NCBI GenBank assembly: GCA_017411235.1
Contig: JAFPMR010000188.1
Location: forward strand, 1-17,059
DNA length: 17,059 nt
Source of the DNA: Bacilli bacterium
GTDB lineage: Bacteria; Bacillota_I; Bacilli_A; RF39; UBA660
Direction: 5' to 3'
Shown here: piece by piece, positions 12,920-17,059 of the stretch
Layout of the letters: every line of letters begins with the position of its first letter
Numbering within the stretch: the stretch's first letter is position 1
Position numbers and translations under genes: made by a program
The notes under the pieces: generated by a model
Databases searched by the model: none
What the model saw: the letters and a program-made list of their open reading frames with translations, nothing else
What the model was told of the DNA's origin: nothing

Positions 12920-14413
12920 TCACTCCGTTACGATATTGTCATATTCTGAATCTATTTGATTATTTATTATTCTTTCTATAGCTGTATTTATTACACCTAG
13001 TAATACTAAATCTTCTACTTGTTCTTTCTTTACTAGTCTTTCTAGTTTTAGTTGTTCACTATCTTCTAGATGTAAATCAAATTCAGTCATTATTTTTACA
13101 GCTCTTGTTTCATAGTTATAAGGTATATTATGAGCTGTTTTTAGGTTAGATAGATATTCTCTTTCTTCTTCAGTTAATTCAACTGAATCAGGCTCATAAT
13201 GGGTATTTAATGGAAACCAACTACTATTTAGTTCTTGATAAGTTTTCATAAATCTACTTTGACCTATTTCATCATGAACAGTTTTCTTTTCATTAGCTGG
13301 ATCACAATAGTATGTACTATCATCTAAGTTGATTCTGATAATTGAATGATTTGGTTTTGCTTTCTTAATTATACTATTAGTTAATTTAGTAGATGATTCA
13401 TCTACACATGCTATTTCGTCATAGGTTTCTATTTCATAATCATAAGCTTTTAATAGTAGTTGGAATACTTTGATATATCCTTCACATACTATTGATTTAC
13501 CTGATAGGACATTAAATGCTCCATTAGTACCTCCAATAACACTTGTAGATGTTCTTACTTTTTGATTTTTATTATTGAAATCTAATTTTTCATTTGTTTC
13601 TGTTATATCTATTTTGTTTGTTGATATGATATTATTTATCAACCATGTATAAATTAAGTAGATAGCATCTAAGTCATCACTACAATCTCTTGGTATTATT
13701 TCTTTTATTAAGTCATCTAAGTTAGAATAGAATTTACCAGTAGATATTGTGTCATGTTTTATAAATTGATTATCTAAACTATTACTTAGTTTTTCTACCC
13801 AAGTAGCTTTTTTAAAAGCTTTACGATATTTACTATATTCTTTTCTAATCATATGAATAAGACGTTTATAGTAAAGTATATCTATATTTAGAATTAATTC
13901 TTTTTCTAAGTATTTTTTTATTTGTTCACAAATATCTTCTTCATTATATTCTTTATTGTTATAGAAAGTGAATGCTTCTAATTTAGATAGTTTATCTAAA
14001 CCAATAACATTTGTTAATTCATAGTTATTATTAATTACTAAGTCTTGTAGACTTGTAAATTCACTTAAATCTATTTCTTTTAAGTCTGTTCCTTCTATAT
14101 ATAGTTCTACTATTTGATTTTTATTAGGAATATTTTCTAGATCTTCTTTTTTGATTACAAATGGTGGGGAGATTATTACTCTTTTTAATCCAGTCATATA
14201 AGATAGCAGACTTTGGTCATTAACACTAATATCACAGTTACCATTAAAGTTAAGATATAGGCGTTGAATTAACGGCAATTCTTCTGTGAATAATTCTCCT
14301 TCTTTTCTTTCTGGTTCTTTTAAGTTATTTTTTGTATAGTATCTTTTAAGTTCTTTTAGCAGATTGTTATATAAGTTTTCGTTGTTCTTTTTTAACTCTA
14401 CAGAAGTATACAT
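12920..14413 (-). CDS. Leucine-rich and transglutaminase-like two-domain protein
   Basis: I start at ATG 14411-14413 (497 aa), which has AGGGTG 6 nt upstream; the longer frame from a TTG would include the promoter -10. Residues about 40-155 hold irregular leucine-rich repeats of LxxLxIxxNxxL type, such as QIVELYIEGTDLKEIDLSEF and SLQDLVINNN. A helical connector (160-260) follows. The transglutaminase-like domain has Cys310 in GKSIVCEGY, His356 in PNHSIIRI and Asp371 in YYCDPAN, the full Cys-His-Asp triad. The remaining C-terminal stretch is helical and acidic. There is no signal peptide, although the fold is often extracellular, so it is likely cytoplasmic. It has its own extended -10 promoter and leads directly into the zinc-ribbon membrane gene. 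Substrate unknown. Confidence 0.82.
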   Translation of the reverse strand: MYTSVELKKNNENLYNNLLKELKRYYTKNNLKEPERKEGELFTEELPLIQRLYLNFNGNCDISVNDQSLLSYMTGLKRVIISPPFVIKKEDLENIPNKNQIVELYIEGTDLKEIDLSEFTSLQDLVINNNYELTNVIGLDKLSKLEAFTFYNNKEYNEEDICEQIKKYLEKELILNIDILYYKRLIHMIRKEYSKYRKAFKKATWVEKLSNSLDNQFIKHDTISTGKFYSNLDDLIKEIIPRDCSDDLDAIYLIYTWLINNIISTNKIDITETNEKLDFNNKNQKVRTSTSVIGGTNGAFNVLSGKSIVCEGYIKVFQLLLKAYDYEIETYDEIACVDESSTKLTNSIIKKAKPNHSIIRINLDDSTYYCDPANEKKTVHDEIGQSRFMKTYQELNSSWFPLNTHYEPDSVELTEEEREYLSNLKTAHNIPYNYETRAVKIMTEFDLHLEDSEQLKLERLVKKEQVEDLVLLGVINTAIERIINNQIDSEYDNIVTE

Positions 14414-14434
14414 TTTTATCACCCTACCGAGTTT

Positions 14435-14443
14435 ATTATAACA
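14435..14443 (-). promoter_or_regulatory. Extended -10 promoter for the leucine-rich/transglutaminase-like gene
   Basis: TGTTATAAT on the minus strand: consensus -10 TATAAT (14435-14440) with TGT (14441-14443). No good -35 is seen. It sits immediately after the trmL terminator U tract. Confidence 0.65.
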
Positions 14444-14444
14444 C

Positions 14445-14471
14445 AAAAAAAAGATTATTCGTCATAATCTT
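14445..14471 (-). terminator. Intrinsic terminator of trmL
   Basis: On the minus strand AAGATTAT pairs perfectly with ATAATCTT (8 bp) around a 5-nt loop GACGA, followed by a run of T. The right arm contains the trmL stop codon, so the stem is partly coding. Confidence 0.85.
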
Positions 14472-14988
14472 CGATAAAATGAGGGCCTTTGTGCTCATTT
14501 ATAGTAGGTTCATCTCTTAATAAATCATTATAGTCTTGTTGTCTTAATGCTTCATAGACCATAATTGCTACTGTATTAGATAAATTTAAAGCTCTAACAT
14601 TAGCTGTCATAGGCATTCTCATACATCTATCTAAATGAGGTTTTAAGATCCATCTTGGTATTCCAGTTGATTCTTTACCAAAGACAAAGAATAAGTTCTT
14701 TTTAGAATCACTATAATCAAAAGATGTATGTGGTTGATGACCATATCTAGTTAGGAAATAGAATTCTCCATTATCTTTATTTTTACTATAGAAGTCATCC
14801 CAGTTTTCATAAACATGATATTCACATTTATCGATATAGTTTACGCCACTTCTTCTAATGTATTTTTCATCTAAAGAAAAACCTAGAGGTTTTATTAAAT
14901 GTAAAACGGAATTGGTTGCTACACATGTTCTCATTATATTTCCTGTATTACCAGGTATTTCTGGTTCAAATAATACTATATTAATCAT
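14455..14988 (-). CDS. trmL: tRNA (cytidine/uridine-2'-O-)-methyltransferase TrmL
   Basis: A SPOUT-class methyltransferase of the TrmL (YibK/CspR) family, which 2'-O-methylates the wobble nucleotide 34 of certain tRNA-Leu species using SAM. The 177-aa product shows the family motifs in order. Motif 1 is EPEIPGNTGNIMRTC (8-22), with the Asn-Arg that mark this subfamily. Motif 2 is FVFGKESTGIP (about 102-112). Motif 3 is MPMTANVRALNLSNTVAIMV (about 129-148), which forms the trefoil-knot SAM site. The tail (155-177) is acidic and slightly longer than usual. The start ATG follows AGGAGG at 7 nt. It lies 23 nt after the thioredoxin-like gene, across a terminator hairpin, and no separate promoter is evident. 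Confidence 0.95.
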   Translation of the reverse strand: MINIVLFEPEIPGNTGNIMRTCVATNSVLHLIKPLGFSLDEKYIRRSGVNYIDKCEYHVYENWDDFYSKNKDNGEFYFLTRYGHQPHTSFDYSDSKKNLFFVFGKESTGIPRWILKPHLDRCMRMPMTANVRALNLSNTVAIMVYEALRQQDYNDLLRDEPTINEHKGPHFIEDYDE

Positions 14989-15002
14989 ATTATCCTCCTA
15001 AT

Positions 15003-15025
15003 AAAAAAGACCTATTGGCCTTTTT
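15003..15025 (-). terminator. Intrinsic terminator after the thioredoxin-like gene
   Basis: Minus-strand AAAGGCC pairs with GGUCUUU (one G-U) around a 4-nt AAUA loop, flanked by A/U runs. The stop TAG of the upstream gene lies within it. trmL starts 14 nt later, so some read-through must occur or the trmL promoter has been missed. Confidence 0.8.
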
Positions 15026-15560
15026 CTATTTTATTTTTATCTAATAGCTTTTGGAAATCCCCAATGTCCATTATATTATTATCATCTTTTGCTATTAAGT
15101 CAACTACTTTTCCATCTACATAATAGATTATTGTAGGAACTTGTTTTACTTTTAGCTTGTCTAATTCTAATGAATTATTTATTTCATCTATTAAATCTTT
15201 TTTATCTTTCATTTCTGTTACGTTTAAGAAATATACTTCATCACCTATTTTATATTGATTAATAAGTACTGCTAGTTCTTTTTCCATTTTATATATTTCT
15301 TCAGATCCAGTATAACTTATATATAGATAATAAGTATCTGGAGCTTCTAGTAAAACATCATTTAATCCATCTAAGCCTTGGATTTCATTTGATACTGTTT
15401 TAGATTTGATTAGGTATGATGTTGATAATCTATTTTCTTTGATTACTTTATGCCAACAAAATGCATACCAAACAAGCGCAATTACTCCAACGATAGCGAA
15501 GAAAACTATTACATAATTTCTAAGAGGAACAAATCTTTCATTTTTCTTAACTGTTGCCAT
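15012..15560 (-). CDS. Membrane-anchored thioredoxin-fold protein lacking CxxC
   Basis: I start at ATG 15558-15560 (182 aa), because AAAGGAT lies about 9 nt upstream. An ATG 18 bases earlier would fall at the expected transcription start. After a basic N-terminus, residues 15-37 form one membrane helix (NYVIVFFAIVGVIALVWYAF). The outer domain (70-182) has the thioredoxin pattern: strand YYLYISY, a long helix, strand VYFLNVTE, then VKQVPTIIYYVDGKVVD with the cis-proline at 142. The position of the catalytic CxxC is occupied by TGSE in SYTGSEEIYKM, so redox activity is not expected. It may act as a chaperone, adaptor or bacteriocin-exporter-like accessory protein. Family only approximately known. 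It precedes trmL. Confidence 0.82.
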   Translation of the reverse strand: MATVKKNERFVPLRNYVIVFFAIVGVIALVWYAFCWHKVIKENRLSTSYLIKSKTVSNEIQGLDGLNDVLLEAPDTYYLYISYTGSEEIYKMEKELAVLINQYKIGDEVYFLNVTEMKDKKDLIDEINNSLELDKLKVKQVPTIIYYVDGKVVDLIAKDDNNIMDIGDFQKLLDKNKIEKGQ

Positions 15561-15584
15561 AACATCATATCCTTTCATATATGT

Positions 15585-15593
15585 ATTTTATCA
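15585..15593 (-). promoter_or_regulatory. Extended -10 promoter for the thioredoxin-like gene
   Basis: TGATAAAAT on the minus strand: -10 TAAAAT (15585-15590, five of six) with TGA (15591-15593). No clear -35. Its predicted start near 15578 supports the downstream ATG at 15560 as the true start codon. Confidence 0.5.
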
Positions 15594-15613
15594 TAAACGT
15601 GATATTTTTTCCA

Positions 15614-15637
15614 TAAAAAAAGACCTTTATGGCCTTT
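15614..15637 (-). terminator. Intrinsic terminator after the surface-protein gene
   Basis: Minus-strand AAAGGCC pairs with GGUCUUU around a 5-nt AUAAA loop, followed by six or more U. The stem is identical to that of the terminator at 15003-15025; only the loop differs. Confidence 0.85.
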
Positions 15638-15640
15638 TTA

Positions 15641-16582
15641 TTAGATTTTTTGTAATCTATTATGTTTTTTAGAAATTGTTACTGCACTAATAGCAATTAA
15701 TGCACCTGCTGCTAAGATAGCATATGATACGAAAGCACCAGTTCCTGTATTTTGTGGAACAACACTCTTTAATGTTAACTCATAGCAGAAGTATTTTCCA
15801 TCAACCATGTTTTTGTTTCCTTCAGCAGGAGTTACAGTAGTTGGGTTAGCACTTCCACAAGCTCCAGTTGTTGTATCCCATTCTGAATCCATTTCATTAT
15901 TGATACAGTCACCATGAGCCCAGTCATCTTCAGTTGCTACTGCGAATGTTGCGATACAAATATCACCACAACCTTCAAGGTTACTCTTTTCAGGAAGTTT
16001 TACTTCAATTGTTCCAAGAACAACTGCTTCTTTAGCATCAATATTTAATTTAGTTATTAATTGTTGATGTGTTGAAAGATAACCATATACAGCCATGCTT
16101 CCTTTGTTAAATGCTGCAGTTTTTCCTTTATAAGTATAGAATACTGCGCAACCAGCATCGTTTTTATTCTTTGTTTTTCCTGTATATTTTGCAATATCAC
16201 ATTTAAAGTTTTTTAATCCTTCAGGCATGTTAGCATCTAATGTAGAAATATTTGTTACATTAGTACCAGAGTTTTTGATTAACTTAGAACCAACATCTTT
16301 TAGGTTTGTATTTGCTTTAGCATCTACTAATTCTAGATTTTGAGTAGTGTAAATCATCATATAGAAACCTGCATTGTTTGTTTGGTATCCAGTTGATGCT
16401 GTTTCTTGTGTTCCTAAGAAATAGCAATCTGATTTTTTACCAGCTTCCAATACTTGTGGGTCACATATTAATGCTTGATTTTTAATACCCCAAGCTTTTG
16501 TTCCAGCATTTACTCTTCCTACTAAACAGAAAATACTAGCGAATAAAACGGCTAAAAATAACACTTTTTTTGTCTTCTTCAT
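15641..16582 (-). CDS. Secreted cysteine-rich surface protein with C-terminal anchor
   Basis: A 313-aa protein with a clear export signal: basic KKTKK, hydrophobic VLFLAVLFASIFCLVG, and likely cleavage after VNA (26). The mature part has nine cysteines (40, 53, 128, 145, 205, 209, 226, 242, 266), unusually many for a low-GC Gram-positive exoprotein. The middle (70-215) is beta-rich and could be a cohesin- or Ig-like fold (low certainty). The C-terminus has the layout of a sortase substrate: VPQNTG at 275-280, a hydrophobic helix 283-303, and a basic tail SKKHNRLQKI. VPQNTG is one residue off classical LPxTG, so it may be a variant signal or a plain membrane anchor. The ATG follows AGGAGAG. 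It is monocistronic, with its own promoter and terminator. Specific function unknown. Confidence 0.85.
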   Translation of the reverse strand: MKKTKKVLFLAVLFASIFCLVGRVNAGTKAWGIKNQALICDPQVLEAGKKSDCYFLGTQETASTGYQTNNAGFYMMIYTTQNLELVDAKANTNLKDVGSKLIKNSGTNVTNISTLDANMPEGLKNFKCDIAKYTGKTKNKNDAGCAVFYTYKGKTAAFNKGSMAVYGYLSTHQQLITKLNIDAKEAVVLGTIEVKLPEKSNLEGCGDICIATFAVATEDDWAHGDCINNEMDSEWDTTTGACGSANPTTVTPAEGNKNMVDGKYFCYELTLKSVVPQNTGTGAFVSYAILAAGALIAISAVTISKKHNRLQKI

Positions 16583-16616
16583 AATAACTCTCCTATACTT
16601 CTTTTATTCTGATTAT

Positions 16617-16625
16617 ATTATAACA
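16617..16625 (-). promoter_or_regulatory. Extended -10 promoter for the surface-protein gene
   Basis: TGTTATAAT on the minus strand: -10 TATAAT (16617-16622) plus TGT (16623-16625). A second TATAAT overlaps 5 nt downstream. No good -35. Leader about 30 nt with Shine-Dalgarno AGGAGAG. Confidence 0.65.
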
Positions 16626-16652
16626 TGTTTTTGTATATTGTGTTATTTTTTT

Positions 16653-16680
16653 TTGAATTATTTACAATATGTGATATTAT
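16653..16680 (+). promoter_or_regulatory. Divergent promoter for the plus-strand gene
   Basis: -35 TTGAAT (16653-16658), 16-nt spacer, -10 TATTAT (16675-16680) with TGA extension (16672-16674). It drives the only plus-strand gene and lies about 30 bp from the oppositely directed surface-protein promoter. Confidence 0.65.
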
Positions 16681-16717
16681 ATTATAGAGATAAACTTAAA
16701 AATAGAGAGGTGGTTAC

Positions 16718-17059
16718 ATGAAGAAGATTGCTGTTATTATTAAAGAAAACTCTTTATACTTTAAGTATAGAATTAAGAAACTTACTGAACCTAATCTATT
16801 AAATACTAATGTTATTTCTAATAATGAATTGGTATTTAGTGATGAATATATTAATGAAAATAAAAAGATAGTTAGTATGTTTATTGCTGATTTAGTAAAG
16901 GAACAAGGTGCTAAGACTTTAGTTGTTAGCAATAATGAACTTGCTTTACTTGTACTTGATATATTAGATAAAGTTGATACTATTGATTGTCTAAGAATTG
17001 AAGAAGATGATAATCTTACATATGCTCTATGTGAAAAGATTATTGCTAATAAGAAGATT
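16718..17059 (+). CDS. Unknown protein, 5' part (runs off the right edge)
   Basis: An open frame of 114 codons from ATG 16718-16720 continues past the window end without a stop. The start is supported by GAGAGGTGG 4-6 nt upstream and a promoter 40 nt before. The product begins MKKIAVIIKENSLYFKYRIK and is hydrophilic, with alternating strands and helices, for example KTLVVSNNELALLVLDILDK, as in an alpha/beta cytoplasmic domain. There is no signal peptide or membrane segment. I do not recognise the family. Codon use matches the neighbouring genes. It marks the point where gene direction changes in this region. Confidence 0.75.
   Translation, partial: MKKIAVIIKENSLYFKYRIKKLTEPNLLNTNVISNNELVFSDEYINENKKIVSMFIADLVKEQGAKTLVVSNNELALLVLDILDKVDTIDCLRIEEDDNLTYALCEKIIANKKI

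Noticed and set aside
14414..14446. An upstream TTG start for the leucine-rich/transglutaminase-like gene
   Set aside because: That segment contains the TGTTATAAT promoter, so it would not be transcribed as message.
16714..16932. A 72-codon minus-strand frame at the right edge
   Set aside because: It is antisense to the plus-strand gene at 16718, which has a clear Shine-Dalgarno and promoter.
1..17059. Mycoplasma-type genetic code (TGA as Trp)
   Set aside because: TGA ends the gene at 12920 and Trp is TGG throughout, so the standard bacterial code applies.
1..17059. tRNA genes, rRNA, CRISPR arrays, insertion sequences or prophage
   Set aside because: No cloverleaf, spaced direct repeats, transposase or phage structural motifs were seen in the gaps, all of which are short.

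Overview
The window is a low-GC segment (about 30% G+C by eye) of a Firmicutes-type bacterial chromosome. The marker genes (rimP, nusA, ylxR, infB, rbfA, truB, rpsO, pnp) are those of the Bacilli. Tryptophan is written TGG and TGA is used as a stop, so this is not the Mycoplasma code. Gene density, short leaders and many small unrecognised proteins suggest an uncultured host-associated Bacilli lineage (RF39- or Erysipelotrichales-like). That placement is inference only. Twenty genes read on the minus strand; one partial gene at the right edge reads on the plus strand.

Read in the direction of transcription (right to left), the layout is as follows. (1) 15641-16582 is a secreted, cysteine-rich, C-terminally anchored protein. 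(2) 15012-15560 is a membrane-anchored thioredoxin-fold protein without CxxC, and 14455-14988 is the tRNA 2'-O-methyltransferase TrmL. (3) 12920-14413 is a leucine-rich/transglutaminase-like protein, followed closely by a zinc-ribbon membrane protein. (4) 8361-12540 is the transcription/translation operon rimP-nusA-ylxR-infB-rbfA, with its own strong promoter, a leader hairpin and a closing terminator. (5) 4715-8251 holds accessory genes: an unknown 187-aa protein, an HTH-metallophosphoesterase, two tandem paralogous methyltransferase-like proteins, and a membrane protein whose stop codon overlaps the start of truB (3864-4715). (6) 988-3805 holds a second transglutaminase-like protein and a 615-aa coiled-coil protein. 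(7) 1-858 is rpsO followed by the start of pnp, separated by an intrinsic terminator/attenuator.

The order nusA-infB-rbfA-truB-rpsO-pnp is the old bacterial arrangement. Here it has been opened in two places by accessory genes, and ylxQ and ribF are missing from their usual positions. RimP is reduced to its N-terminal domain.

The most unusual structure is a repeated compact cassette in front of four accessory genes (starts at 3805, 5948, 6712 and 8251). It consists of a sigma-A promoter, a 7-nt C-rich discriminator, an A at the expected +1, and a G-run Shine-Dalgarno about 20 nt before the start codon. The discriminator is complementary to the Shine-Dalgarno region. Transcripts starting at the local promoter would lack the left arm and expose the Shine-Dalgarno. 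Transcripts arriving from upstream would carry the whole terminator-like hairpin and mask it. A second candidate regulatory RNA is the rpsO leader, where a hairpin loop can pair with the Shine-Dalgarno as a pseudoknot.
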